64,000 nucleotides of DNA, from positions 2,294,001-2,358,000 of the forward strand of contig NZ_CP096032.1 of assembly GCF_023115425.1 (NCBI RefSeq). Reading direction: 5' to 3'. The notes beneath the pieces were generated by a model. The model made no database searches. It was given only the letters and a program-made list of their open reading frames with translations, and had not been told where the DNA came from. The position numbers and the translations under genes are program-made. This stretch comes from Synechococcus sp. A10-1-5-1. GTDB lineage: Bacteria; Cyanobacteriota; Cyanobacteriia; PCC-6307; Cyanobiaceae. Of the stretch, positions 1-9,652 are shown in pieces (the stretch's first letter is position 1; every line of letters begins with the position of its first letter).

Positions 1-33
1 CCTCCACACCGCCCTGCCTTGAGGAGAGAGTCG

Positions 34-975
34 ATGAGCGATAGCGCCCCCCGTCCCACCCTCTCGCGGCCAGCTTTGGCAGCTCTGCTGGTCTGGGTTG
101 TTCTGCTGCTTGGGTTCAGCCTCTGGATGGGGCAGCAGTCCCACCATTGGCTGCCCGTTCAGGCCTCGACCGCTGCTCCATTGGTGGATGACCTCTTCAG
201 CTTGGAGACCGCCATCGGCACCTTTGTCTTCTTCGGCGTGGTCTCGGTGATGGTCTGGGTGGTGATCTTTAACCGCGCCGAGAAATACGACGAGAGCGAT
301 GCCTTCCCGATCGAAGGGAACACGAAGTTGGAGGTCGTCTGGACTGCGATCCCCTTTGTCCTGGTCATGGCCATTGCCTTCTGGACCATTCGAGCCAGCG
401 ACAAGCTGGGGATGTTGGGCCCGATGGAGCACATCCATCTGCGCGACTCCACCGAGGAGGTGGGGGGGTATCCCGGAGATCGATTGCCCGCCGAACAGGT
501 GGAGGTGATTGCCCGGCAGTGGTCCTGGGAGTTTCGCTATCCCGGCAGCAACGTCTCCTCGACTGAGCTCCACCTGGAGCTGGATCAACCCGTGAGCTTG
601 CGGTTGGTCTCTGAGGACGTGCTCCACAGCCTCTTTATTCCCGCCTTCCGCATCAAGCAAGACGTGGTCCCTGGCCGGGCCATTGATCTCAACCTCACCC
701 CCACCCGGGAGGGGGTCTATCGCCTGCGGGATGCGCAGTTCAGTGGCACCTGGCATGCCGCCAACCAGGCCGATGTGGTGGTGGAGAGCGCGGCGGCCCA
801 TCAGCAGTGGCTTGATCAGGGCGCCCGTCAACCGCTTCAACCGGGCTTGAGCATCGCCGTAGATGAGTTCGCCATCCGTCAGTCCAAGGCCAACCCGGGT
901 TGGGCCACGGTCCCTCCTGCTCCACCCCCTCAGGTGAATGTCCCTGGAGATCCCAAGCAGCCCCATGACGCCTGA
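34..975 (+). CDS. ctaC: Cytochrome oxidase subunit II of an alternative (quinol-type) terminal oxidase
   Basis: Subunit II of a heme-copper oxidase, membrane-bound, acting with the CtaD and CtaE homologues that follow. Two N-terminal membrane segments precede a cupredoxin domain. The CuA site is broken: the family pattern C-x3-C-x3-H-x2-M reads D-AQF-S-GTW-H-AA-N near residues 235-245, so both bridging cysteines and the methionine are lost while His remains. Loss of CuA is the hallmark of the cyanobacterial alternative respiratory terminal oxidase, thought to take electrons from quinol rather than cytochrome c. I chose ATG 34 because GAGGAGAG lies just upstream at 21-28; an upstream TTG at 19 is less likely. 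Confidence 0.88.
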   Translation: MSDSAPRPTLSRPALAALLVWVVLLLGFSLWMGQQSHHWLPVQASTAAPLVDDLFSLETAIGTFVFFGVVSVMVWVVIFNRAEKYDESDAFPIEGNTKLEVVWTAIPFVLVMAIAFWTIRASDKLGMLGPMEHIHLRDSTEEVGGYPGDRLPAEQVEVIARQWSWEFRYPGSNVSSTELHLELDQPVSLRLVSEDVLHSLFIPAFRIKQDVVPGRAIDLNLTPTREGVYRLRDAQFSGTWHAANQADVVVESAAAHQQWLDQGARQPLQPGLSIAVDEFAIRQSKANPGWATVPPAPPPQVNVPGDPKQPHDA

Positions 976-986
976 GCCCTGAGCCG

Positions 987-2663
987 ATGACCATCGCCAC
1001 CTTTCCCCCTGAACCGCCACCGGAGAGCAGCTGGAGGCGCTACTTCAGTTTCTGTACGGATGCCAAGGTCATTGGCATTCAGTACATCGTCACCGCTTTC
1101 TTTTTCTTCCTGATCGGTGGCCTCTTGGCCATGGTGATTCGTGGAGAACTGATTACACCAGCTTCAGATCTGGTTGATCGATCTGTCTACAACGGCATCT
1201 ATACGATGCACGGAACAATCATGTTGTTCCTGTTCATCTTTCCGGTTCTCAATGGCCTCAATAACCTGCTGATCCCCACGATGATTGGCGCACCGGATAT
1301 GGCCTTCCCTCGGCTCAATGCGGTGGCCTTCTGGTTGGTTCCAATCTTTGGAACAATCCTGATCGCTAGCTTTTTTGTCCCCGGTGGTCCGGCCTATGCC
1401 GGATGGTGGAGTTATCCACCTGTCAGTCTTCAGAATCCCGCGGGTCACCTCTTTAACGGCGAGGGGCTGTGGATTACGGCCGTGGCCCTTTCTGGGGTTT
1501 CCTCGATCATGGGCGCAATCAACTTTGTGACCACGATCTTGAGAATGCGGGCGCCGGGGATGACCTTGACCCGGATGCCGGTATTTTGCTGGACCGCCTT
1601 TGCAGCCCAGTGCCTGCAACTGATTGGCCTACCTGCGCTGACCGGCGGAGCGATCATGTTGCTGATGGATCTGAACTTCGGCACCAGCTTTTACCGGGCT
1701 GAGGGTGGTGGCGACCCGGTGCTCTATCAGCACTTCTTCTGGTTCTATTCTCACCCGGCGGTTTATGTGATCATCCTGCCGGTCTTTGGGGTGTTCTCAG
1801 AGCTATTTCCGGTGTATTCCCGGAAGCCACTCTTTGGCTACCTCTATGTCGCCTTTGCCTCCTTCATCATCGTGGGCCTCGGGCTGATCGTCTGGGTGCA
1901 TCACTTTTTCACCAGTGGTGTGGCCCAGTGGATGCGCAATCTATTCATGGTCACGACCATGCTGATCGCCGTCCCGACTGGAGTGAAGGTGTTCGCCTGG
2001 TTGGGGACCCTTTGGGGCGGAAAGTTGCGGCTAACCACCCCGATGCTCTTCTGCCTGGGTGGTCTCTTTAATTTCGTCTTTGCTGGTATCACCGGGATCA
2101 TGTTGGCCACGGTCCCGATCGATATTCACGTCTCGAATACCTATTTCGTTGTCGGTCACTTTCATTACGTGATCTACGGGGCTGCGGTGATGGGCATCTT
2201 TGCGGCGATCTACCACTGGTTCCCGAAGTTCACGGGGCGGATGCCCTACGAAGGTCTGGGAAAATTGCACTGCTTGCTCACCTTCGTTGGGGCGAATCTG
2301 AATTTCCTTCCCATGCATCCCCTGGGGCTGATGGGGATGCCGCGGCGGGTCTCGAGCTACGACCCGGAATTCACCTTCTGGAATGTGATTGCCAGCTTGG
2401 GGGCCTTCCTGTTGGGGGTTTCGATCATTCCATTCCTCCTGAACATGGTGAGCTCCTGGATCCGTGGCCCCAAGGCGACCCACAACCCCTGGAATGCCAT
2501 CGGACTGGAGTGGTTATTGCCCTCTCCGCCACCGGAGGACAACTTTGGTGAAGAGGTTCCCACGGTGATCGCGCGTCCCTACGGTTATGGCAGCGGTGAG
2601 CCTCTGGTGGAGCACCAGGCCGAACTGGAGCGGTCGTTGGCGCTGCAGGAGGCCGGACAATGA
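987..2663 (+). CDS. ctaD: Heme-copper oxidase subunit I of the alternative terminal oxidase
   Basis: Catalytic subunit I, 558 residues with about 12 membrane helices. It carries the low-spin heme ligand region (TMHGTIMLFLF), the CuB His-Tyr region (SHPAVYVIILPVFG), the CuB His pair (WVHHFF) and the two late heme histidines (GHFHYV). It reduces oxygen to water and probably oxidises plastoquinol given the CuA-less partner. It starts 11 bases after ctaC and its end overlaps ctaE by 4 bases (ATGA), so the three genes form one operon. Confidence 0.93.
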   Translation: MTIATFPPEPPPESSWRRYFSFCTDAKVIGIQYIVTAFFFFLIGGLLAMVIRGELITPASDLVDRSVYNGIYTMHGTIMLFLFIFPVLNGLNNLLIPTMIGAPDMAFPRLNAVAFWLVPIFGTILIASFFVPGGPAYAGWWSYPPVSLQNPAGHLFNGEGLWITAVALSGVSSIMGAINFVTTILRMRAPGMTLTRMPVFCWTAFAAQCLQLIGLPALTGGAIMLLMDLNFGTSFYRAEGGGDPVLYQHFFWFYSHPAVYVIILPVFGVFSELFPVYSRKPLFGYLYVAFASFIIVGLGLIVWVHHFFTSGVAQWMRNLFMVTTMLIAVPTGVKVFAWLGTLWGGKLRLTTPMLFCLGGLFNFVFAGITGIMLATVPIDIHVSNTYFVVGHFHYVIYGAAVMGIFAAIYHWFPKFTGRMPYEGLGKLHCLLTFVGANLNFLPMHPLGLMGMPRRVSSYDPEFTFWNVIASLGAFLLGVSIIPFLLNMVSSWIRGPKATHNPWNAIGLEWLLPSPPPEDNFGEEVPTVIARPYGYGSGEPLVEHQAELERSLALQEAGQ

Positions 2664-3238
2664 CCACCACGGCACCGCGGGCTGAGCTGGAGCTTCATCC
2701 GAAGCACAACCTCACCGGTTTCATCATTTTCCTGTGCTCTGAAAGTGTCATCTTTCTGGCCTTCTTTAGCGGCTACGCCCTACTGAAGACATCGGCCCTC
2801 GATTGGCTCCCCCCTGGGGTGGAGGGGTTGGAGTGGAAGACGCCGCTGGTGAACACCGTGGTCTTGGTCTCCAGTTCAGGCACCATCGCCTTGGCGGAGC
2901 ACTTCAAGGCCAAGGAAAACATGGTCCTGTTCCGCAGCTTCTGGTTGCTGAGCATGGCCATGGGGGCCTACTTCCTCTTTGGTCAGGCCGTCGAATGGGG
3001 AGGTCTGAAGTTTGGTTTGACCTCCGGCACCTTTGGCGGCACTTTCTATCTCCTCACCGGTTTTCATGGGCTCCATGTCGCCACCGGAATCCTGTTGATG
3101 GGGTTGATGTTGGTGAAGTCCTTTATCCCCGGCAATTACGCCGCTGGGGAGCAGGGCGTTCAAGCCACATCTTTGTTTTGGCACTTCGTGGATGTCATCT
3201 GGATCATCCTCTTTTTGCTGATCTACGTCTGGCAGTAG
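2660..3238 (+). CDS. ctaE: Heme-copper oxidase subunit III
   Basis: 192-residue, five-helix subunit III. Family landmarks are the ESVIFLAFFSGYA segment near the start, the FHGLHVATG motif around residue 137 and a final helix ending HFVDVIWIILFLLIYVWQ. It stabilises the catalytic subunit and has no redox centre. Translationally coupled to ctaD by a 4-base overlap, and only 10 bases before the next gene, so the oxidase may be co-transcribed with the GMC oxidoreductase downstream. Confidence 0.92.
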   Translation: MTTTAPRAELELHPKHNLTGFIIFLCSESVIFLAFFSGYALLKTSALDWLPPGVEGLEWKTPLVNTVVLVSSSGTIALAEHFKAKENMVLFRSFWLLSMAMGAYFLFGQAVEWGGLKFGLTSGTFGGTFYLLTGFHGLHVATGILLMGLMLVKSFIPGNYAAGEQGVQATSLFWHFVDVIWIILFLLIYVWQ

Positions 3239-3248
3239 CCCTAGAACC

Positions 3249-4763
3249 ATGATCATTGACGACATTCACTACGACGTCATCGTGATCGGCAGCGGTGCTG
3301 CTGGCGGGACGATTGCAGGTCAGTTGGCTGCATCGGGCAAGCGCATCTTGCTGTTGGAACGCGGTGGCGTGATGCCTCTGGCAGATCAGAACGTCGCGGA
3401 CGTCGATCTATTTCGCAAGGACCGCTACCACCCTGGTGAGCAGTGGTTTGGCACCGACGGAGATCCCTTTTCTCCCCAGACGATCTATGCCCTGGGCGGC
3501 AACAGCAAGATTTGGGGTGGCGTTCTCGAGCGGATGCGGGAACGGGAGTTTGGGGGGCTACCCCTACAGGAGGGAGCGGCGCCGAATTGGGAGTTGAGTT
3601 ATGAGGACTTCGCTCCCTATTACGACCGCGCCGAGGATCTCTATCGGGTGCATGGCGAGGCGGGGGTGGATCCAACGGAGCCATCGCGCACAGGGCCCTA
3701 TGGGCATACCCCCCGCTCCTTTGAACCCTGGGTGGTCGAGCTCAAGGCAGCTTTGGAACGTCAGGGGACCCATCCCTACGCCCTGCCATTGAGTTGGTCG
3801 GAATCCGCCGAGGACCCCACCGGGGACGCCGAGCTGTTTGGTGTGGATCTGGCGAAGCAGGCTGCTCAGGTCAGCGTCCGTGATCGGGTCAAGGTGCGTC
3901 GCTTGCACGTCAACCCCAGTGGCAATGAGGTGCGCGCTGTGGAGGCGGAGATCGATGGTCATGCCTGGTTGTTCAGCGGCGATGTGGTGGTGCTGGCCGC
4001 CGGCGCGATCAACAGCGCGGCGATCCTTCTGCGCTCTGCGACCGAGCATCACAGCCGCGGGCTCTCTAACGGTTCTGATCAGGTGGGTCGCAACCTTATG
4101 AAGCCCCAGCTGACCTCGATCATTCAGCTGGCGGCCGCTTCCAACTCCGGTCGCTATGGCCGAAGCCTGGGTATCACCGATTACCTCTGGGGCGACAGCA
4201 ATGTCAGCTTCCCCTTGGGCTCGATTGCCACGGGTGGTGGGGTGCTGCAGGACGCGCTCTTTGCGGAATCACCACCGGTGCTGTCCTTGGTGACCAAGTT
4301 GATGCCCAACTTTGGTTTAGAGCAATTGGCGGCTCGATCGGTCACCTGGTGGGCGATGAGCCCTGTCCTGCCCGATGCCCATAACCGGGTCACCCTGCGG
4401 GGGAATCATCTCCAGATTCACTATCTCCCGAATAACCGGGAGGCCCACGACCGTTTGGTGTACCGCTGGATTGACACCCTCAAGAAGGTGGAGAACGACC
4501 CCCTGTGCCAGGTCGTCAAGCCCGCTCCCACGCACCCCCGAGGCGAGGCGCCGCTGACCGTGATGGGCAGTGTCTGCGGCACCTGCCGCATGGGCTCCAA
4601 TCCTGCGACGTCGGTGGTGGATCTCCAGGGCCGGAGCCATGAGCTGGCCAATCTCTACATCGCCGATGCCAGCGTCTTCCCGAGCTGTCCTGCAGTGGGG
4701 ATGGGGCTAACGGTGATCGCCAATGCCCTGCGGATTGGCGATCGGTTGATGGACGTGCTGTGA
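3249..4763 (+). CDS. GMC-family FAD oxidoreductase, atypical paralogue
   Basis: FAD-dependent glucose-methanol-choline family enzyme, 504 residues. The N-terminal dinucleotide fold reads GSGAAGGTIAGQLA, with LLLERGG about 25 residues later. The C-terminal GTCRMG...SVVD...NLYIADASVFP block is intact. It resembles the second GMC gene at 7504, but two features are altered: the four-cysteine motif seen there is absent, replaced by ESAEDPTGDAELF, and the His preceding GTCRMG is Ser (GSVCGTCRMG). Substrate unknown; sugars or sugar alcohols are plausible from the family and neighbours. Its stop overlaps the next gene (GTGA). Confidence 0.85.
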   Translation: MIIDDIHYDVIVIGSGAAGGTIAGQLAASGKRILLLERGGVMPLADQNVADVDLFRKDRYHPGEQWFGTDGDPFSPQTIYALGGNSKIWGGVLERMREREFGGLPLQEGAAPNWELSYEDFAPYYDRAEDLYRVHGEAGVDPTEPSRTGPYGHTPRSFEPWVVELKAALERQGTHPYALPLSWSESAEDPTGDAELFGVDLAKQAAQVSVRDRVKVRRLHVNPSGNEVRAVEAEIDGHAWLFSGDVVVLAAGAINSAAILLRSATEHHSRGLSNGSDQVGRNLMKPQLTSIIQLAAASNSGRYGRSLGITDYLWGDSNVSFPLGSIATGGGVLQDALFAESPPVLSLVTKLMPNFGLEQLAARSVTWWAMSPVLPDAHNRVTLRGNHLQIHYLPNNREAHDRLVYRWIDTLKKVENDPLCQVVKPAPTHPRGEAPLTVMGSVCGTCRMGSNPATSVVDLQGRSHELANLYIADASVFPSCPAVGMGLTVIANALRIGDRLMDVL

Positions 4764-7465
4764 CCGACGTTTCTCACCAGCCGGTCTCCGAAGCCCGCCG
4801 CATGGCGGAGCGCGATCAGGACCAGGTGCCCTGGGCCCTCTGGGGTAGCTATCTGCCGGAGCGCCAATGGGGAACGGTACGGGAGGACTACTCCGCCGAC
4901 GGCAATGCCTGGAGCTCCTTCCCCCATGACCACGCTCGTTCTCGGGCCTATCGCTGGGGTGAGGACGGGCTACTGGGGATCTGCGATTCCGAGTGCCGGC
5001 TTTGTTTCTCCCTAGCGCTTTGGAATGGCCTGGATCCGATCCTCAAGGAAAGGCCATTTGGCTTGGCTAACGGGGAGGGGAACCACGGGGAGGATCTCAA
5101 GGATTACTACTTCCACCTCGCCAATACCCCCACCCACAGCTTCATGCGTGGGCTCTACAAGTACCCGCAGCAGCGTTTTCCCTACGAGGACCTGATCGCG
5201 GAGAATGCACGGCGCGGCCGCGATGAACCCGAATACGAACTCGTTGACACCGGCATTTTTGACGAGAGCCGGTACTTCGATGTCTTCATTGAGTACGCCA
5301 AGCGCTCACCTCGGGACCTGGCGATTCGCCTTCGCGTGATCAACCGCGGCGATCAGGCGGCTCCCCTGACCCTGCTCCCCACCCTCTGGCTGCGCAACAC
5401 CTGGAGCTGGGGCTATCCCGATGAGCGTGAGCAGCCGATGCAGCTGCAGGGTGATGCGCTGCAGGCCCAGGTTGGCGGCGGCCTCGGCAGCTATCGACTC
5501 CACTGTCGCAACGAGGGGCGTTGGATTTTTACCGACAACGAGACCAACACGGAACGTCTCTATCAGCAGCCGAATGTTCGGCCGTATCAAAAAGATGGTT
5601 TCCATCGCTACCTGATCGACTCCGAGCAGTCGGCGATCAATTCCCAGCAACGGGGGACCAAGGCGGCTCGGCTGTTGCAGCGGACCCTGCAGCCCGGTGA
5701 GGAGTGGCAGGTGGACCTGCGCCTGATGGCTGAGGACGAGGCGGGCGGCGAGGAGGCCTTTGGCCCGCAGACCGATGCGCTCTTTGTGCAGCGGGAGCGG
5801 GAATGGCAGGAGTTCTTCGCGGAGCGGGTCCCGAACCTCTCCAAGGAGGACCGCCTGATCCACAGCAGTGCCGCGGCGGGGTTGCTCTGGTGCAAGAAGT
5901 ACTACGGCTGGAGCGTGTTGCGCTGGCTCGATGGCGATCCGACCTCGCCGCTCCCTCCTGCTGAGCGGTGGGCAACGGACAACGCGGAATGGCAGCGGCT
6001 CCACGCCCACGATGTGATTTCGATGCCGGATGCCTGGGAATACCCCTACTTCTGCCAGTGGGACTTGATGTTCCACGCGGTGGCCTTTGCGGTGTTTGAC
6101 CCGGCGACGGCCAAGCAGCAGGCGATGGTGCTTCGCACCCCCCACTACACGGCCCCCAACGCCCAGACCCCTGCCTACGAGTGGGCGCTCTCCGATCCCA
6201 ATCCCCCCATTGGCGCCTGGGCGGCGATGCGGATCTTTCAGATTGAGCGCAAACAGAACGATGAGGGTGACCTCAGCTTTCTGCATTCAGCCCTGCGCAA
6301 GCTGATCCTGGAATACGGCTGGTGGGCCAACCGCAATGACCGTGGTGGCGACAACCTGTTTGAGGGGGGCTTCCTCGGGCTCGACAACATCGCGGTGTTT
6401 GATCGGCGCTATCCCTTGGCCGATGGCAGCCGTATTGAACAGTGCGATGGCACAGCCTGGATGGCCTCCTTGAGCCTGAACCTGCTCAACATCAGCGTGG
6501 AGCTGACCCGCACGGAGCCTGAGTACGCCGACATCGCGGAGCGGTTCGTCTATGACTTTGTTCAGCTGGCGCTGACGCTGAACCTGCCTGGCAATCGCGG
6601 TTACCTGAATTGGGACGAGCAGGACGGCTTCTATTACGACGTCATCAAACGGCCGGATGGCTCCACGGAATACCTGCGGACGCGCTCGGTCTCCGGCTTG
6701 ATCCCGCTGCTGGCGGTAGCCAGTTTTGACGTCGAGACGGTGAAGCGGCTACCGGTACTGGATGTCACCCAGAGTCTGAAATGGTTCTTGCATGAACGCA
6801 CCAGCCCTGAGTGGTTGCTGGAGCAATTCGGCCAATGGCGCCATGACCGTCTGCTGTTTTCCCTGGTGCCGGAGCAGCGCTTGCGTCGGATCTGTGAGCG
6901 TCTCTTTGACGAGTCGGAATTCCTCTCGCCCTATGGCATTCGTGCCCTCTCCAAGGTCTACGAAGACCATCCCTACACCTTTACTGAGGGGAGCGAGACC
7001 CAAACCCTGGGCTACAGCCCAGCGGACAGTCCGGTGGCGATGTTTGGCGGCAACTCCAATTGGCGTGGTCCTGTGTGGATTCCGATCAACTTCCTCTTGA
7101 TTGAGTCCCTGCAGAAGTTTGGTCATTACTACGGGGATGACCTGAAGGTGGAGTTCCCCACGGGCTCAGGGCGTTGGCTGAACCTTTGGGATGTCTCCCT
7201 GGAATTGCAGCGTCGTTTGGTCAATCTCTTCCGCCGTGATGCCTCCGGCCAGCGGCCGTTCTTGGGCGATGTGGAGCTGTTCCAAAACGATCCCCATTGG
7301 CGGGATTTGATGCTGTTTAACGAGTACTTCCACGGTGACAACGGCCGTGGAGTTGGAGCGAGTCACCAAACCGGCTGGACGGCGATGGTCTGCAAGATGA
7401 TTAATCAGTTGAGCCGTTATCCCGCACCAGGCGCGCCTTCATCACAAACAGCGGACAGCCCTTGA
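4760..7465 (+). CDS. GH63-like (MGH1-type) glycoside hydrolase
   Basis: 901-residue soluble protein of the bacterial GH63-like glucosidase group, with an (alpha/alpha)6 barrel in the C-terminal half. Recognisable segments are CQWDLMFHAVAFAVFDP around residue 433, the conserved glycine/asparagine-rich GGNSNWRGPVWIPINFL near 755-775 and many Trp/Tyr-rich stretches typical of carbohydrate clefts. No signal peptide, so probably cytoplasmic and acting on a glucoside or glucosylglycerate-like compound. GTG start overlaps the upstream GMC stop, making it part of the same operon. Exact substrate cannot be read from sequence. Confidence 0.85.
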   Translation: MTDVSHQPVSEARRMAERDQDQVPWALWGSYLPERQWGTVREDYSADGNAWSSFPHDHARSRAYRWGEDGLLGICDSECRLCFSLALWNGLDPILKERPFGLANGEGNHGEDLKDYYFHLANTPTHSFMRGLYKYPQQRFPYEDLIAENARRGRDEPEYELVDTGIFDESRYFDVFIEYAKRSPRDLAIRLRVINRGDQAAPLTLLPTLWLRNTWSWGYPDEREQPMQLQGDALQAQVGGGLGSYRLHCRNEGRWIFTDNETNTERLYQQPNVRPYQKDGFHRYLIDSEQSAINSQQRGTKAARLLQRTLQPGEEWQVDLRLMAEDEAGGEEAFGPQTDALFVQREREWQEFFAERVPNLSKEDRLIHSSAAAGLLWCKKYYGWSVLRWLDGDPTSPLPPAERWATDNAEWQRLHAHDVISMPDAWEYPYFCQWDLMFHAVAFAVFDPATAKQQAMVLRTPHYTAPNAQTPAYEWALSDPNPPIGAWAAMRIFQIERKQNDEGDLSFLHSALRKLILEYGWWANRNDRGGDNLFEGGFLGLDNIAVFDRRYPLADGSRIEQCDGTAWMASLSLNLLNISVELTRTEPEYADIAERFVYDFVQLALTLNLPGNRGYLNWDEQDGFYYDVIKRPDGSTEYLRTRSVSGLIPLLAVASFDVETVKRLPVLDVTQSLKWFLHERTSPEWLLEQFGQWRHDRLLFSLVPEQRLRRICERLFDESEFLSPYGIRALSKVYEDHPYTFTEGSETQTLGYSPADSPVAMFGGNSNWRGPVWIPINFLLIESLQKFGHYYGDDLKVEFPTGSGRWLNLWDVSLELQRRLVNLFRRDASGQRPFLGDVELFQNDPHWRDLMLFNEYFHGDNGRGVGASHQTGWTAMVCKMINQLSRYPAPGAPSSQTADSP

Positions 7466-7503
7466 GCCCGTTTCTAGCTTGCGGTTAGTGGCCGCTGAAA
7501 TCG

Positions 7504-9087
7504 GTGTTCGACGCACAACTGCAAAAGCCCGATCGCCAAGACTTTGACGTGGTGATTATTGGCAGTGGTGCAGGTGGCGGCACCCTGGCACGCGTGCTGG
7601 CGCCCACGGGACTGAGGATCCTGATCCTGGAGCGGGGGGATTGGCTACCCCAGGAGCCCGAGAATTGGGATGCCGAGGCCGTCTTTCAGAAGGGCCGCTA
7701 TGTCTCCAAAGACATCTGGTACGACGGCAAAGGACAACCCTTTCAACCCGGTAGCCATTACTTCGTGGGCGGCGCCACCAAGATGTATGGCGCCCATCAC
7801 TTCCGCCTGCGGCAGCGGGATTTTGAGCAGCTCCAGCACCGTGATGGAGTCTCCCCGGCTTGGCCCCTGCGCTACAGCGACTTTGAGCCTTATTACCAAA
7901 AGGCCGAGGAGATGTATCACGTCCATGGCCTCCGTGGAGAGGACCCCACCGACCCCCCAAGCTCAGCGCCCTATCCCCATCCGCCGATCTCCCATGAACC
8001 GCGGATTCAGCAGCTCGCCGATGATCTGCGCTCGGCTGGATTGAATCCCTTTCATGCCCCCAGTGGCGTGATGCTCAATGAAGCCAACATGGAGATCAGC
8101 CGTTGCAGGCGCTGCAATAACTGCGATGGTTTTCCTTGCCTGGTGCACGCCAAAGGTGATGCCGAGGTCTGTGGTGTGAGGCCGGCTCTCAAGCAGAGCA
8201 GCAATGTCTCGCTGTTGACCCGTGCTGAGGTGAAGCGCCTAGTGACCAATTCAGAGGGAACGGCGGTCACGGCCGTCGAGGTGGAACGCGATGGTGAACA
8301 GCTCAGCTACCGCGGGGATCTGGTGGTGGTGAGTTGCGGGGCGGCCAACAGCGCCCGGTTGCTCCTGATGTCGGCCAATGATCGCCATCCCCGGGGGGTG
8401 GCCAATGGCTCCGATCAGCTGGGCCGCAACTACATGTTCCACAACAGCAAGGCCGCTGTTGCGCTCTCCCATGAGCCCAATCCCACGGTCTTCCAGAAAA
8501 CAATCTCGATCAACGATTGGTATTTCGGAGATGCTGATTACGACTACCCGATGGGCAATATTCAAATGACGGGAAAAACCCGTGGCGCGATCATGAAGGG
8601 CTATGCCCCACTGGAAACCTTCTTGGTCCCCGGCTGGACGATGGACAAAATCGCCGAGCACGCCCTGGATTTTTGGGTGTCAACCGAGGACCTTCCCGAT
8701 CCCAACAACAGGGTGACCATCGATGCCGGTGGCCACATCCATCTGAACTACAAGGTCAACAACCAGACTTCAGCGGATCGTCTTTGGGGCCGACTGCAGG
8801 GGATCCTCGACAAGCTCTACTTGAAGAAGCACCTGGTGGAGCGCCAGGTCTACATCAAGAACGGAATGGGGATTGCTGCCGTTGGGCATCAAGCCGGAAC
8901 CTGCCGGTTTGGCACCGACCCAGCCAGCTCGGTTCTGGATGTCCATTGCAAGGCCCATGAACTCGACAACCTGTATGTCGTCGATACGAGCTTTTTCCCC
9001 AGCATTGGGGCAGTGAATCCTTCCCTCACCGCCATCGCCAATGCCATTCGTGTGGGCGAGCACCTCCAGGCTCGCCTGAAGACCTAG
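7504..9087 (+). CDS. GMC-family FAD oxidoreductase
   Basis: 527-residue FAD enzyme with dinucleotide fold GSGAGGGTLARVLAP followed by LILERGDW. A cysteine cluster C-x2-C-x2-C-x4-C lies near residue 200 (CRRCNNCDGFPC), followed by a further Cys at AEVC; it is typical of bacterial polyol/gluconate dehydrogenase relatives. The C-terminal block GHQAGTCRFG...NLYVVDTSFFPS is complete. It shares gene order and sequence character with the GMC gene at 3249 and probably arose by duplication. Electron acceptor unknown; a link to the quinone pool and the adjacent oxidase is an inference. GTG start. Confidence 0.87.
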   Translation: MFDAQLQKPDRQDFDVVIIGSGAGGGTLARVLAPTGLRILILERGDWLPQEPENWDAEAVFQKGRYVSKDIWYDGKGQPFQPGSHYFVGGATKMYGAHHFRLRQRDFEQLQHRDGVSPAWPLRYSDFEPYYQKAEEMYHVHGLRGEDPTDPPSSAPYPHPPISHEPRIQQLADDLRSAGLNPFHAPSGVMLNEANMEISRCRRCNNCDGFPCLVHAKGDAEVCGVRPALKQSSNVSLLTRAEVKRLVTNSEGTAVTAVEVERDGEQLSYRGDLVVVSCGAANSARLLLMSANDRHPRGVANGSDQLGRNYMFHNSKAAVALSHEPNPTVFQKTISINDWYFGDADYDYPMGNIQMTGKTRGAIMKGYAPLETFLVPGWTMDKIAEHALDFWVSTEDLPDPNNRVTIDAGGHIHLNYKVNNQTSADRLWGRLQGILDKLYLKKHLVERQVYIKNGMGIAAVGHQAGTCRFGTDPASSVLDVHCKAHELDNLYVVDTSFFPSIGAVNPSLTAIANAIRVGEHLQARLKT

Positions 9088-9599
9088 AGGGTGAGGCCGG
9101 TTTGGAGCACCTGCTCGGTAATGGCGTGGTCCAGCGAGAAAAAGCCGCCGCCGCACCCGATCAGGACGCCACACATCACGACGTACATCGCTGCTTTCTC
9201 CCAGCTGGGGGGCTCGCCAACACCCAGGGGGCCGGCATAGTCACCTTCAGGAATCAGATAGGGGTCAACCGCGACAAAGGGGATCCCACTTCTCATCTCC
9301 AGCACCATGGCGTAGGCCATCGAGACCAGAATTCCAAAGGCCGCAATGGGGGTCAGGAGTCCCGCCACCAGTGCGATGCCGCCGGCCCACATCGATCCGG
9401 CCGAGAGAAAGCAGAGCCAGGCTGGGGTGCCCAGCATTTGCGACCAGGTCTGCAGGTTCTTCAGCTTCGGCCAGCCATGGCGGATGAAGCAGATCCCCGT
9501 GAAGACCCGCAGCACCAGCAAGGAGGCTTCCGCGATGGGTGATGGGGCAAGACCCGCGGGTGCATCTGGCACCAGCAAATTCACCAGGGTGAGGTCCAC
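9084..9599 (-). CDS. DoxX family membrane protein
   Basis: 171-residue protein with four predicted membrane helices and the DoxX signature near the start (LRVFTGICFIRHGWPKL), followed by GGIALVAGLLTPIAAFGILVSM. DoxX proteins are small quinone-associated or redox-partner membrane proteins; specific function unknown. It converges on the GMC gene with a 4-base overlap of stop codons. Context among oxidoreductases and a quinol oxidase suggests a redox role, which is inference. Confidence 0.8.
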   Translation of the reverse strand: MDLTLVNLLVPDAPAGLAPSPIAEASLLVLRVFTGICFIRHGWPKLKNLQTWSQMLGTPAWLCFLSAGSMWAGGIALVAGLLTPIAAFGILVSMAYAMVLEMRSGIPFVAVDPYLIPEGDYAGPLGVGEPPSWEKAAMYVVMCGVLIGCGGGFFSLDHAITEQVLQTGLTL

Positions 9600-9652
9600 A
9601 GCACTTCTGTGTCTTCCTGAAAACTAGTCATCCCTCTCGAAACAGGCCGCGT

